Positions 1 through 12,031 of a stretch of DNA of 64,000 nucleotides are shown piece after piece. Below the pieces are notes generated by a model. It was not told the origin of the DNA. It did not search any database and was given only the letters and a program-made list of their open reading frames with translations. A program made the translations under genes and the position numbers. The stretch spans positions 335,467 to 399,466 of the forward strand of contig JXTC01000243.1 in NCBI GenBank assembly GCA_002914845.1, in the 5' to 3' direction. The stretch comes from Trema orientale (taxonomy: Eukaryota; Streptophyta; Magnoliopsida; Rosales; Cannabaceae). Position 1 is the stretch's first letter. Every line of letters begins with the position of its first letter.

Positions 1-2565
1 TTTTCAATAGAATATCGCTTTGTTACCGATTAACTATATAAAAAAAAAAACTGAAAACAACAACAATAGCTCAAATATAATCTTTTGTTTGATTTGTATA
101 TATACACTTTTACTTCTTAAATTATACTCGTGTATACATATATACAGATTCTTGATAAGTATATTTAGTTCCTTTTAAGGATAATTGATATACTTTATTA
201 TACTTTATTATACACTTTCTTTGTAACATATAATAAAAAGTTATGTTGATTTAAATAAAAGTGGAAATGTTTTCATTATGTACTGATTTTCTTTTCTTCT
301 CTTTTTCGGTAATACATTTGAGTAAAACAGAAAACTCATGATATTTTGTACTTTTGTTTTCTTTATTGACTATTCATTATGGAAGATCTTGAAGAAACCA
401 ATAAAAAAGAAGGAAAAAAAAAAAAGAGTTTTAGAACTAATGGATAGTAAAGTATTAGGTGGGTAGGAAAAGAATATTTTAAAAAATTATTTACTAATGG
501 GTACTCTTGTACTTTGAAAATTTAAGAGGTTGTGTCGAAAGAAATTTTAATTTTTTTTAGAAATATATTTAGAAAAAAGATGCAGAGAGAAAAAATAAAA
601 TGGCAATATAGCCACCCATAATATATCTTTTCAAGTAATTATGAGTATGATTCTTCAATTCCTCTAATTTTAAAATCTCATGAGCCCCCAAACTTTCATT
701 AGTATTATAGTGTTAATTACTTACGTGCCCTTTGGGCCAAGTTAGTTTAGTGTTTTTGCCTTTTTTGTTTTTTTCACGTTATTTTAGTTTAGTGTTTTTG
801 CCTTTTTTTTTTTGTTTTTTTTCACGTTATACGTGATTAAAGTGAACAATTTCTTTCTAATTTTATTTTTTAATTAGATACAAAGATTTAAGTGTGACTA
901 AGGACTTTATACCAACCTCTATGGTTTATTAATCTTAGTTAGTTACTATTTAATGGTCTTGACAATTAGAATTTTCGATAGTAGCAGATTTAATTTTCGA
1001 TAAACAAAACCTTGTTCGACAATTATTTCTTGTACTGTTATAATTTATAGTAACACTAAAACAACCAATTATTATATGTACTAAATTTTATTAGTAACTA
1101 CGATTTTTCAGTTGTGCAGATTTCTCTGAGTGGATTGGAATGCCAGAGGTTAATTAATTGTCTTTTTCCATCTTATAATTATATGATCCGTTGGACAATT
1201 TGAACGTACATGAATTTTGTGAGTTAATAATTTCAGGTAGGTTCTTTTATAGGGGAAAAGTATTTCAGATCCATCGGCGATTCAGCGATTACAATCAAGA
1301 TGCAAGAAAAAAATAATAATAAAAAACAATAAAATAAAGTCTTTATCACTACACCAATCAATGTGGTTTCTCCAAAGAGAAAAAGCAAAGCGCTAAAGAG
1401 TGGGTTGCTTTATTCCTAGAATGATAACGAATTTGGAAAAATCTTGACTAATGGAAAGTCATTAGAACGAGAAATCTCAACTTGATCCATACAATTAAAC
1501 AAAAGTTTAAAGAGAATCTCCTACAATCTGTTTGATCAGCTGAAGCTATAGCTATACTAAAACTTCACGAGCAGCTATTAGTTCTGCAGCCTTGAATTTG
1601 AGTATGAATTAATATATTTTACTTCCTTGCATAAACTCTTTGATTATTACTATTGATATTAATTTTTGGAAGGAAACTCCTTGAATATTATTGGGTAATC
1701 TTAAGACAAGCAGGATTGTTGTCACTGGTCCATTAAATATGTATAAAATCCACGCTTAGACGATTCTTTCGCAATGTTCTAGCTAATCGATCATGATCAT
1801 GAATATCGAATACATTGATGACAGTTCCTCTATTTTTTTTCCCCTACAGACAAGTCCCTCAAGTGAATAATTAGATTTTAGATTTTTCCAATGTCTAGCT
1901 TGCTATTATTATCGTTGTCATCGTATGTTTTTTTTTTTCTCCTTCTTTAAAATAAATGGTTCTTCTTTTATTGATATATAAATATATAAATATGGTATAT
2001 ATATATGTATATATATTAGTCTAGTTGTACCCCTAAAATTAGTTTTTACTGATAAGTAGTAAATCAATTATTTCTTTTAGGCTATATTTGGTAGGAGGAA
2101 AAGAATATATAATTATAACTAAAATTATGAGTAGTTAAAATCAGTCACACATTATTGTGTGTATGTTTTTGTGCATATTTTGTGTGTCCCTAGTATCTTT
2201 AGGAATTGATTGATTGGATTAGCTAGATTAATTTGGATTAGATTAGACTGGACAATACTAGATTGTAGAATAATGCCAGGGTCCCAACTATTGTACCAAA
2301 TTTTTAATACTAACACATACCACATGTGATTTGTCAACACCAACACATACCACATATAATTTGTCAACATTCAATTAGTGTATTAAAATTTATCTTAAAT
2401 AGATTTAACATTATCATCAATTGAATGATGATAAATCACATTCCAAACGTGTTCGTATAAAAAAGGCACAATACTTGCATTATGTCTAATATAGTTCAGA
2501 ACTAGAACTAACATAATAATATGCAATGAAATAGAATAATTTTGTCTGGTGTATGTTTAAATTAT
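1..2565. other. AT-rich non-coding flank
   Basis: No reading frame of interest and no recognisable protein similarity. The stretch is AT-rich with homopolymer A/T runs, an AT dinucleotide tract near 1970-2020 and one short tandem duplication (listed separately). I see nothing else in it. Confidence 0.7.
742..830. repeat. Two-copy tandem duplication, about 42 bp
   Basis: A unit beginning TTAGTTTAGTGTTTTTGCC and ending TTTCACGTTAT is present twice in direct succession. The two units differ mainly in the length of an internal T run. It looks like a simple local slippage or tandem duplication. Confidence 0.8.
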
Positions 2566-2655
2566 AGGGAAATTCTACAATAGGGAAATTAAAATCTTCC
2601 CTAATATTAGGGAACAAAAAACGATATTTTTATATAGAGGAATGGGTTTGAATGT

Positions 2656-4031
2656 TGAAAGATCTGCTTTGTTAAATATTACCAAATAATTAATTAATTG
2701 ATTAAATTAATAATTAATTAATTATGTTGTAACATGTGGATAAAATATGTTACAACAACGAGTGCATATGTTGCAACAGAACATAAAAAGTAAAGAGATG
2801 AACACAAGACGTTTTTAACGTGGTTCGGACCTCTCCTACTCCACGGGACCACGCCCAGAGATTAAACAAATTAGTAAAGTATCAAGATTACAAACACCAA
2901 TTGACTAACGCAATAAAAGACTCCCTCTTTTCGATTGCCGCAATGTGTTATAACAACTCTACCAATCTTTTTTAGCGAGTCCCCTCGTCTTGTTGATCCT
3001 TCGCATGTGAACTCCCTTCATTGGTCTGGATCTGTCTCCTCCCGAAGACGAAATGTTCTTCCTCCTAAAGAATAAAAGCACTCAAACAAAGTACCTAAAA
3101 AACCCTAAAGCTCTCTAAGTCTCACAATGGCAATAGAACAAACCCTATACCTTACATAAAAGCTCTCTCAAAGAGTATTTTCTCTCAAGTGAAGTGCATA
3201 CCAATCCCTTTGGACTTGGTGAGCTTTTATAGATGAATTTCTGGCCCCAATTTCGTGCTCATTTAGTGTGAATAGGCTGAAAATAAGAAAGGAATGATTT
3301 GCCACAAAATCTGTTGTCATTCCTTATTTGGACAGTCTGAAATCTGTTGCAACAGCTTTCATGAATTGTCCCTAAAAAGTGTCCAGGTGCATTGAGAGAA
3401 GTTCTCCACGATTTTAGCTCTGAAATCACTCTTTTATACCCGTAAAATCTTTTCTTAAAGACAAAGACTGATTTCACAATTAATTAGAGTCAATCAAAAC
3501 TAAATAAGAAAACTTTCCATAAACAACATAATCTGTTGCAACAGATTTTGTCTGAAAATCCTGACAGCTCATGAAATTAATTGCATTAATTTAATGAAAA
3601 CATATTCTGCACCATAATGGACGAAATATTATCTTGATTCCCACCTGTAAAAAATCATTATCCAAGATTTGAGGTGATAAAGAGCAAGAATCAATCTAAA
3701 AATGGAAACTTAATCAAGGAAAAATGAGATAAAATATCTCAATTAATTATGCCTAGCTTAATCACGAAATTCCATCAAAAATAATCCCTATCAACCTTCT
3801 GAAAACGTTTAATAAGGAAAATTAGGCCAAATGATGCAAGAACAAAAGTTTCTAAAATTGGATTTTCGGCCTGTGTAAATCCGTTGTGAGCAATCCTGTA
3901 AATCTGTTACAACAAGTATTTTACAACATCAGCAGACCTGTTGCAACAACTTGTTAGTTACCTAACAACAACTTGAGTTTATTATTTTTGTCAATTGTTT
4001 GCCAACACTGGCCAACACTTTGGACCTAACA
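2656..4031 (-). mobile_element. Solo LTR of SIRE-like copia family 1
   Basis: The LTR begins TGAAAGATCTGC and ends GACCTAACA on the plus strand. It is flanked by a perfect 5-bp target duplication AATGT (2651-2655 and 4032-4036). It is 1376 bp and differs from the LTR at 21566-22947 at only a few percent of positions by eye. No element body adjoins it: MITE and host flank resume at once on the right. So it reads as a solo LTR left by LTR-LTR recombination. The matching full-element LTR at 21566 abuts a tRNA-Met primer site, which fixes the orientation as minus. Several copies of the palindrome TGTTGCAACA lie within it. Confidence 0.9.
3224..3232 (-). promoter_or_regulatory. Putative LTR TATA box (solo LTR)
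   Basis: On the minus strand this reads CTATAAAAG, a close match to a plant TATA box. It lies inside the LTR upstream, in element orientation, of the part that would form R/U5. The same sequence is kept in the partner LTR at 22132-22140. Confidence 0.5.
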
Positions 4032-4465
4032 AATGTATAAGGAACAGAATATTTTCATGAATTATATTTATTTTAAAGACAAGTTCTGGTTTTATTAATG
4101 TACAATATAAACCACCTTACACCACTTTCTTTTACATTGTTAATTCAATCCAACGGCCTTGTTTAGTTTTCTATTTTGTTCCTTAATATTAGGGAAGAAT
4201 TTTGTTTCCCTGTTGTAGAATTCCCTTAAATATTATATAAGAACAAAATTTTAAAAAATAAATGACAATTTTTTTTCCAAAAAAGGTAAGAATCGGCTTT
4301 AAGAAAAAAATAAATTAGTATTTTAAAATTAAACAAAATGTAAGAAAAATAATGATTTTATGTATTTAATGTTGAAAAAGTAGATAATATATTTGTTAGT
4401 AAAATAAAAAAAAAAAGTACTGCCTACTCCTTTTTCGAAAATGTTTTGGATGTTAATCATTTCAT

Positions 4466-4666
4466 TTGCAGTTAATTTTAATAATTATGGAACCATATTT
4501 CGATAGCGCAAGAAGCTGGGTTCGCCCACTGGTGATAGTATCTGATGCCTTGAATGTGGTTCATCATCTAGTTAATAATGTGTCTAACAGTGTGTTTAGT
4601 TGGGTGGATTTTTGGAGGGATGAAGCGAGAGAAGAAGAAGAAGAGCTCCAATTATTTGTTTTGTAG
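4466..4666 (+). other. 66-codon ORF kept in both flank copies, unknown
   Basis: An ORF of 66 codons, hydrophobic in the middle and ending in a glutamate-rich stretch (EEEEE). It is preceded by TTTCATTTGCAG, which resembles a splice acceptor, so it could be a relic exon. The copy at 23373-23573 has the same length. The three differences I see all change an amino acid (L/P, D/Y, R/G), which does not suggest protein constraint. I do not recognise the family. It may be fortuitous. Confidence 0.25.
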
Positions 4667-7326
4667 AAGAGAAAGTGGGAGAGGAAAAACAGAGGTGGAG
4701 GGATGAGTTCACCTTCTTGGCGCACCAAATGCCATTCTCCTATTTTGTAGGAAGTCGTGAGGAAAAACGAAAAGAAGGGTGAGAATTGATGTATTTACCC
4801 TCCAAAAATATTTTATAAAATATCAAAATAGATAAAATAGTAATTTTAGAAATAAACGCTTTTTTTTTTCCTTTTTCTATACGAAATTTAGGAACGTTTG
4901 ATAGTATATACATGTGGTGCTTCGATCGTCTCTAATAAAATAGGGGTCATTTTTGGTAATCAATGCTTTTAGTAATTTATTTCTTAAAACTCTCCACTAA
5001 ATTTCTCCATTATTTTAGCATATGATAATACCACGTTACTCAACTAGTAGACACGAAAACTCGGTATTAATAATCTGATTCCGTATACTGTATATAAAGT
5101 TGGGAAAAGAATGGTAAATATTGCGTATCTCACAAATGATTAATTAACAAAGTACCTGAGGAGACAGATTTGAAAATCTGACCTAAAATTTTTGAATAGT
5201 AAAAACATTCATTTATTATTTTTTTTTAAGAAAGGAAATTCCTTATTATAACAATTATTGTTTGCCACAATAAGAGTAATATAATTAGGAAAGTTCCTAT
5301 TACAAAATAAAGATAAAAATATAGAATAAATTATTCATAACATGCACATACATGTACTAGTCGATGGCAAAACGACCAAGTGATAAAAGTCACGATCACT
5401 ATCTCTCAACTGAAAGTTTGCATCATTAGTATTAATCTTATTGCTAAACAAAATTAGGTTCACTATATAATAAATGTACAATCACTTACTATTAAAGGGC
5501 AAGTGATCAAGCCCAAAGACATCATAAGCGGAGCAATAAAGATTCTTTCTTCATTATATGGAAGTATACCAATTCCAATAGTGTCTATCTTCATGAATAA
5601 ATATACAGCATTTATAATGAAAATCTTCTAAATCCGAATTGCAAAAGATTAGATCTATAAGAAAATTACAGAAAAATAATAAAAATAAATAAAACGTACA
5701 TAGATCTAAAATTTGATAAGCCTAATATTCGAAAACAATAAGTTTATGGAGAAAACAATCTTCACACAAATAGAAAGATTATTGATTAAAAATTAGAATA
5801 TAAAAAAAACTAGGAAATTCCATAGGAGAAAGATCAACAAATGATCTTCCTCTCCGGTAGGATAGAAATCACAAAAAACAAGAAAGTGTAGATGAAGATA
5901 AAGTTTTTGGAGAAAGAATGAGGGGCTATATTTTAGTGATTTTTTGAAATTAAGGTATGTTTCTTCTTTTAATAACTTAATCATTTTGTACTGGAGTCCT
6001 AATAACTCATTCATTATGTTCGAGAGTTTAAACAACAAAATTAGGACGTGGTACACGTTTATTGTGTGAAAATATCTTATATTAATTTAGCAGAGATATA
6101 TGTTGTATATAGATGAACACCGACGAAAATGTGAACTCAAAGACTTATACTCACTCGTACTGACACTTAATTAGATTCCGGTAACGAAAGTTCAAACCCT
6201 TCAATAGAAACAAGAGTATTTATATTTTCTCCAAAAAAAAAAAAACAAGAGTATTTATAAGAAGTGGCCCTTTTTTTCATATCAATATTAAGTAATGGTC
6301 ATTTTCACACCTATTTAGTGAATGACTATTTTATAATTTTATTTTGATACGTGGCAGTTTCCTATTTGATCTATTTTTAAAAAATAAATCAAATTTTTTT
6401 AAAAAAATATATCAATTTTATCAAAATAAATATCAATTTTATCAAAATAAATAAAGTTTTTAAAACTAGATCAATTTTATATAAAATAAATCAATATATT
6501 TGATATATTGGTATGAAATAGGGTCAATTCTCAGATAAATTTTAAAATTCAGCCGTTTTTTAATAGTGTTTGAAAAATGACCATTATTCATATAGTATTC
6601 TAAAACTTGGCCATTTGGCTAAAAAGCCCAAGAAACAAAATTTTTGTTTTCCTTTAGCTTTAGCTTTTTTTTTTTTTGTTAATCTTTTGCGAAGACTATC
6701 GGTGTTCGGTTTCTTTATCAAAATATATATATTTGTTTTCTCTTTGGATAATGCTAGCAAGTACGATGGATCGAGTCCATCATGTGACATGTGTTTCCTG
6801 CTTCTAAAAAGTTGGTAATTGGTTTGGATATGATTCGACTTTATCTTTCCAGAGTAGTACTATCCAGTCCATGTGTATTCAGACTCTGAAAAGTTAAATT
6901 GGATTCTTGTTTTAATTCTTTCAGTGCTACTATAGTACTACCTAGTCCACATGCGTTTCTCTAACTAGAATGTTAGCCAATATGTCAAAAAGGTGACTCT
7001 TTTTCATCTAGGGATGCAAAACGTACATATGAAGTGATCATACTAGCTTGAATTGAAAAAGTTAAAGTTCAAAGTTTCGTTTTACTTTACTTCTTTTTTT
7101 TTTTAATCGTGTAAGTTTTGTGTTTCACTTTATATAGTGGATCATTTGTAAATGGTTTTAGCTCAAATAAATACGTGCACTACCATTAAATGTTTATATT
7201 TTGTAAAAAGAATTATCTAATGAAGACATGTACTATACTTCGATAACGATTTTTCAGTGATTGGAGAAAAAGCAATACTCGATCATATCATGTCGTCTTC
7301 AACTACGTACGAAAAACAAGAATCTA

Positions 7327-7506
7327 CTCCCAAGGGGTGGTCGAAGTGGCAAAGAGCTCGACATTAAGGCCTTCTCTCACTTAGGGAGGGTGAGGCATTG
7401 AGTTCGAGCCCCCACGTCGCCCTTGGTAGCCCAACCAAATGGTGGTGGTTCTGGGAAGTGACCCACCACCGGGACCCCGTCCGCCTTTTTTATTATCAAA
7501 AAAAAA
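7327..7506 (+). mobile_element. tRNA-derived SINE, copy 1
   Basis: About 180 bp with an internal pol III promoter: an A-box-like GGTGGTCGAAGTGG near the 5' end and a B-box-like GAGTTCGAGCC about 55 bp on. It ends in a poly(A) tract. It is flanked by a 13-bp target duplication AAACAAGAATCTA (7314-7326 and 7507-7519). The tRNA-like head, A tail and long direct repeats are diagnostic of a SINE. The same insertion is present at 26205-26380, so it preceded the flank duplication. Confidence 0.85.
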
Positions 7507-7617
7507 AAACAAGAATCTAGCAAGGACAACGATATACACGAAAGTTAAAAGTAAAGGCAAGAGCGAAAGCAATTTCCAAACAAAAATCACATGATTAATT
7601 TCCAAAAACATATTCAA

Positions 7618-7634
7618 AAATGCTCTCCCCCTAT
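7618..7634 (-). other. Polypurine-tract-like stretch of the copia 3' region
   Basis: The minus strand reads GATAGGGGGAGAGC. It lies 3' of the extra ORF where plus-strand priming sites sit in SIRE-type elements. It is not directly followed by an LTR start, so it would be an upstream PPT copy, or the LTR-proximal one was lost at the 7575 junction. The related element at 58.6-62.5 kb also has two such tracts. Confidence 0.4.
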
Positions 7635-7980
7635 CAAACACAATCATATACCAAAAAAATTTGAGAATAAAAGAAAGATCATAGGAAATAAATCTCCTCC
7701 TGAAAAAATATAACCAACGAACATAACTAACAGTTTTGATATCTTCCCATTTTTGTCAAGAGAGATCCAAAGTCTTAAGAAAATAACAAAATAGTTTGTA
7801 ATACCCAAACATAAACAAACTAAACATGAAAACACCATAGACTAAAATAAAACTCAGAAAATAGTGATGTTCATGGTCCAAGATCCTGCAATGATCAAAT
7901 CAGGTTAAGCTCCTCTTGTATTTCTTCGGCTGTGGCTGGTCAGGATCTGTTGCAACAGCAGGGAAAATGGGGGCAACAGG

Positions 7981-10041
7981 CTAAAAAGAGCTAGTTGGAG
8001 GAGTAGCTACCACAGAAGATCCTGCAAGCACAGTCAATTTGGCCAAGATATCAAGCTGCACTTTCTCCATGGCTTCCATTCTTTCACGCTGTTGAGCTTG
8101 ATCAGCTTTCAATGCTGCCAAATCTGTAGAACCAGCAACCTGTGGAGGAGATGAAGAAGCTGTTGCAACATATTTCTTACCAGCAGTCCTCTTTTTGACA
8201 GATTTGGAGGGTAATGGAGTTGCAACTGGTTCAATCACTTCTTTTTCCTTCAAACGGTAATTGACTGATTGGGGTCTTAGAGAAAGAAATTCAGTGGGCA
8301 GCTGTAAAGGGTGTTGCTTTTGAAGAATCCCAAAAATTAGATTGGGAAAAATCAGCCGCTATGTCTTTTTCCTCCCACAACAAAGATCAAAAATGGCTTG
8401 AAAAATTATCTGGGGCAGATTGACATCAATTCCTGTGCCTATATCAAACAGAAAGTAGGCAAAGTTCCTTGCCACTGTAGGAAGATGAGCGGTTGGCCAC
8501 CAGTTGTGAATTGTCATCTTGTGCAGGCCAGAGTACTTATAAGTCAAATCAGTTGACTTAAGGGTACTCAAATGAGAAGGCCAATCAATGAGATCTCCTA
8601 AAAGTTCTGAAGCTACGTTATCAACCTCATATTCTTTCACATGCTCATCAGTTGCAACAACAGGTATATCAAGATAATCAACAATAACTTAATAATTGAA
8701 ATCGTAGATATGCCCTCGAAGAAAGATTTTGTGCTAAAATGGACTCTCAGGGTCAGCCATCTCTTCTCGAATATTGCAATAAAACTCTTGTATAATTCTA
8801 GGAATATAACCCTCAACTTTGGAAACAGTTTTTAACCACTTTCTTTCTTTTAAAATTTTCACAATCTCTAGTGGCTTAAAAGAATCCAAGTTAAAATTCC
8901 TCTCATCTATAAATCCTCTTCTCTCATATTCATCCATGTATTCTTTATTTTTAGCAGTGTAAAACACAGAAGAGTGTGCAAGAGATATGTCATACCCAGT
9001 TGCTGTTTCTATTGCAACAGCTTCTGGAGAATCTTCTTCATCTTGGTCTTCAGTTATATTCTCCTCAGGTATGTCAGAGAGTTCTTCTTCAGGTATCATG
9101 GACGGGTCTTCTTCAGTTTCTGAAGTTGTTGCACTCTTCTTTGGAGTTGGGGCATCAGTTAGAAGAGCAGAGACTTCTTTGACAGAAGTAGCAGAAATTG
9201 ATTCAGGGGATGTTGCAACAGACGGTTACGCCTTCTTCGACTTGGAGCCCGAAGTTTTAGCTATCTTCTTATCTTTTGTTGCAACAGGTGTAGGATCTGC
9301 AATTCTTGTTGTTGCAACATCTTTTGGAATAGAGGATTCAGATGCAGTATCCTTTGTTGCAACGGCTTTTGAGACAGTAGCCTTTTTCTTTGGAGATTTC
9401 GTTACAACGGATGACGAAACTGTGGACACTAGGGTCACAACAGGTTTGTGACCTTTCGATTTTGAGGACACGGCCTTTGAGACTTCAACAACTTTCGTTG
9501 CAACAGATGGCGAAACTGTTGGAATTGGGGTCACAACTTGTTTGTGACCTTTTAATTTCAAGGACACAGTTTTTGGGGCATCAACAGTTTTCATTGCAAC
9601 AGGAGTCTGAGGTGGCTCATCAGACTCGGATTGACCAGATTCACCACCTTCTTCTTCATCACTGGTAGCCGTTTTTTCAGAAGCTTCGACATTATCGTTT
9701 TCGGCTTGTGAGGTCTCGAAGACTGACGGCTCTGTTTCTGGGATTGGAGCCGCTTCAACCTCTGGCTCGGGCTCGACAGATGGTTCCACCAATGTAGGAG
9801 ACAGAGAAGGAGGCTTTGAGGCCTCTACTTGCGTTTTTCTGTCCAACTCGGATGTCAAACCAGGTGGGTTCGACTTCTTCTTCATCGGAGTGGTCTTCAC
9901 GGCAGATGAGGACCCGCATTTCTTCTTGGGGGTTACAGCACCTCTGGTTTTCACTATTGTTGCGATGAAGCTTGCTACGTAAAACTCAAAAACAAAAGAA
10001 AAGAAATGCAGAGGAAGAAGAGAAAACGGCAGAGAGAGCAA
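7981..10041 (-). pseudogene. Extra ORF after pol: plant transposon-protein-like (ORF4)
   Basis: Reading continues from 10041 to 7981 across in-frame stops near 9226, 8734, 8660 and 8359, so this was one ORF of nearly 690 codons. The N-terminal part is low-complexity and charged, with many Val-Ala-Thr triplets written as GTTGCAACA. The middle (about 8990-8300) contains the pattern RGFIDERNF, KERKW, then IIQEFYCNI, and later HLPTVARNFAYFLFDIGTGI. This is what I know as the putative plant transposon protein domain found downstream of pol in SIRE-type copia and some gypsy elements. The C-terminus is a short charged, probably coiled-coil segment. Its role is not established; env-like and RNA- or DNA-binding roles have been proposed. 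Disabled by stops. Confidence 0.7.
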
Positions 10042-11047
10042 ATGGTGGAGAGATTGTGAGTGTGATTAGGTTAAACAAATCACGTAATGACATTTAAAGA
10101 CCAAATTTCTACCAAATCAGGAAATTAGAGATCTAAATCAATTTGAGTGATTTCTTGATAAGATTGAGTAACTGATTGCAGATAAATAAGAAAACAAAAA
10201 TATGTTGCAACAGACTAAAACACTTCAGCAGAAAGTTTCCAAAACAAGCCCTTTTCCTTTTTTTTTATATATATATTAAGAAGATAAAAAAACGCCACAC
10301 ACACCAAAAACAAAAATTAATTTCAGCTAAAATAATTTTGTAAGCTCAAGGCATTATTTTAGATAAAAAGAAAATAAGGAAAAAAAATCATGTTAATTTT
10401 GTTTCTGAAAAATAAAAAATTCTAAAATTATAATGTATTGTTAATTTTTTTGACAGACAAATCTCCTTTATTTAAAAAATCAAGATGAATAAACTGGATC
10501 AAAAACCAACTGACTAATCCCTTTTTTTTTTAAATTTTCACACAGTTTCTAGCTTGTTCACAATAGGCAGTACATTTTTTTTTTTACTTTTTATTTTTTA
10601 TTTTTTTACTGCCTTCCATTTTTTTTTTAAAAAAAATAATAATACCTATGATTAGTAGCTTTCACTCTAGTCCTGAGGTAGCCCTTTTCACTTGGTAGAT
10701 TATCCTCTCCATATTGGTAATACAGAGTCCCAAATTACTCAAGGATGGCTCCACACATCAGGGTAGGTAGCTTTTTCTAATCATGAGGCCTGTTACAAAG
10801 CTAGATTTCAAGAAAACAGATATTAGAGTTGGTCAGTTAAAAATTAATCCAGAAAATTTATCAAGACTCAAAAACTTAGAGATTTCAATGTTAAAAGATC
10901 AACAATTTAAGATAATTAAACAATCTAGTCTTTTAACAGAAACAAGAAAAACAGTTTCTTTCTTTAAAATCTTTTTATCACCACTCATGCTTTTAAGTTT
11001 ACAAAAATTATTTTTGGCTGAAGTAAAGAAAACACACAACACAAACT
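10042..11047. other. Non-coding spacer between RNase H and ORF4
   Basis: About 1 kb of AT-rich spacer of the copia element with long T and A runs (for example 10500-10650). It has one exact TGTTGCAACA at 10203 and no supported gene. The frame on the plus strand at 10783-11097 has no recognisable similarity and I treat it as chance. Confidence 0.6.
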
Positions 11048-11631
11048 TTAAACAACACAAATTCCTAAGGCTTGCCTTAAGGAATCAAATTTTATAAAAT
11101 CAAGGGCTTTGGTGAAAATATCTACTATTTGTTTCTCTGTTTCAACATATTCCAAAGTGATTGTTTTACTCTCAACCAGTTCTCTTATGAAATGATGACG
11201 GATATCTATATGCTTTGTCCTAGAATGTTGTACTGGATTTTTTGAGATATTTATGGCACTTGTATTATCACAAAACACAGTCATAACATCTAAATCAAAG
11301 CCATAGTCAGCAAGCATCTGTTTCATCCAGATAAGTTGTGTACACTAACTTCCAACAGCAATATACTCTGCCTCAGTAGTGGACAGGGAAATCGAATTCT
11401 GTTTCTTGCTATGCCAAGAAATCAGGTTGTTTCCAAGGTAAAAGCAACCCCCACTAGTGCTCTTCCTGTCATCTGCATTGCCTGCCCAATCCGCATCACT
11501 ATATCCTGCAAGATTTATGTTAGTATCCTTAGAATACCAAATCCCATAATCAGAAGTTCTACTCACGTATCAATTTTAACAGCAGTGATATGGGATTCTT
11601 TAGGATTACTCTGGTATCTTGCACAAACACC
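11048..11631 (-). pseudogene. Copia RNase H domain, family 1 (3' part of pol)
   Basis: The minus-strand translation shows the copia RNase H block: GYSDADWAG with the first catalytic Asp, DRKSTSGGCFYLG, then STTEAEYIA with the Glu, then CDNTSAINISKNP and HIDIRHHFIRE. A premature TAG after the residues AVGS splits it (near 11345). The frame ends near 11048 with a typical pol C-terminus (DIFTKAL). It is cut off from the upstream RT by the nested TRIM/gypsy block; the AACAC target duplication at 11632-11636 marks the break. RNase H would degrade the RNA strand of the replication hybrid, but this copy is disabled. Confidence 0.9.
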
Positions 11632-11636
11632 AACAC

Positions 11637-12031
11637 TGTAACACCACTTACCACCACAGTCCAACTTATTACCAGAACTTTAATATGAGGCTGTGAGGAT
11701 TCGAACTCTCGTGCCAAGCTTGGAGGAGAGAGAGGTAGGCATCTTTTACCACCATGCCACTGGGCCTCACCCAAAAGTGCTAGCTTGAAGGTACTTTTGG
11801 GCTCATAGACCATCACTTAAATACCCATAATCTTCCTAGAGCATACTCGATGTGGGACTTGGGGTGTTACAATCTAACCCCCGTTAAAGGCCTAGCGTCC
11901 TCACTAGGGGGTCCATATTCAATAGCCCACGTATAACCCCTATGGGCGGGGTCCACATTCACCACGATTTCGGTCCGTGGCAGCCTTCCAAAGCCCACAC
12001 AGGTATGGACTGGGTCGGCTCTGATACCAAC
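11637..12031 (-). mobile_element. TRIM-type miniature LTR element, left unit
   Basis: A small LTR (11637-11871, containing an extra SINE-like insert) begins TGTAACACCACT and ends GGGGTGTTACA. Then comes an internal region of 160 bp that starts with a minus-strand PPT (GGGGGTTAGAT) and ends with a tRNA-Met primer site (12017-12030, minus-strand TTGGTATCAGAGCC). No coding capacity. The unit at 17029-17431 has the same LTR and internal sequence. The copia flank carries AACAC at both outer ends (11632-11636, 17432-17436). So a tandem TRIM (LTR-internal-LTR-internal-LTR) was probably the inserted unit. Confidence 0.8.
11650..11758 (-). mobile_element. Short tRNA-related SINE-like insert in the TRIM LTR
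   Basis: About 110 bp present in this TRIM LTR and absent from the two LTR copies at 17029 and 17310. On the minus strand it has an A-box-like TGGCATGGTGGTAAAAGA and a B-box-like GAGTTCGAATCC, the usual pol III promoter layout of tRNA-derived SINEs. Short CCACT repeats flank it. There is no clear A tail. It is not a functional tRNA gene: I see no cloverleaf with matching acceptor arms. Confidence 0.6.

Larger units (their letters stand above)
2566..4226. mobile_element. MITE split by an LTR insertion (2566-2655 and 4037-4226)
   Basis: The left end (AGGGAAATTCTACAATAGGG, followed by TTCCCTAATATTAGGGAAC) is matched in inverted orientation by the right end near 4187-4226. Together they form imperfect terminal inverted repeats of roughly 55-60 bp. 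With the LTR removed the element is about 280 bp. Flanks read TAAATTAT on the left and TAAATATT on the right, a plausible imperfect 8-bp target duplication, so a hAT-like MITE is possible. No coding capacity. The right half, but not the left half, recurs at 22953-23142 because that part was duplicated with the flank. Confidence 0.75.
4032..7575. repeat. Duplicated 3.5-kb flank, copy 1
   Basis: Collinear with 22948-26443. Both copies start with the AATGT target duplication directly after the same LTR, then the right half of the split MITE, then AT-rich DNA and a SINE. They diverge from each other abruptly after GCGAAAGCAATTT. Here the next sequence is the 3' region of the copia element; in copy 2 it is unrelated flank. 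Small indels differ, for example a segment of about 29 bp near 5065 is missing from copy 2. Apart from the SINE and one small ORF I see no features in this stretch. Confidence 0.92.

Noticed and set aside
6570..6818. 82-codon frame, identical in both flank copies (also 25446-25694)
   Set aside because: Low-complexity, overlaps another frame on the other strand, no similarity. Preservation is explained by the recent duplication.
2656..7575. A single 4.9-kb LTR
   Set aside because: I first took the whole duplicated block as an LTR. TG-CA ends and AATGT on both sides at 2656-4031, plus the MITE halves, show the LTR is 1.4 kb and the rest is duplicated flank.
8987..9668. Plus-strand frames opposite ORF4
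   Set aside because: Ser/Val- and Leu/Gln-rich antisense translations of the repeat-rich minus-strand ORF4.
11690..11758. Candidate tRNA gene on minus (A and B boxes present)
   Set aside because: No paired acceptor stem or anticodon arm visible. It sits as an insert in a TRIM LTR, so SINE-like is the better call.
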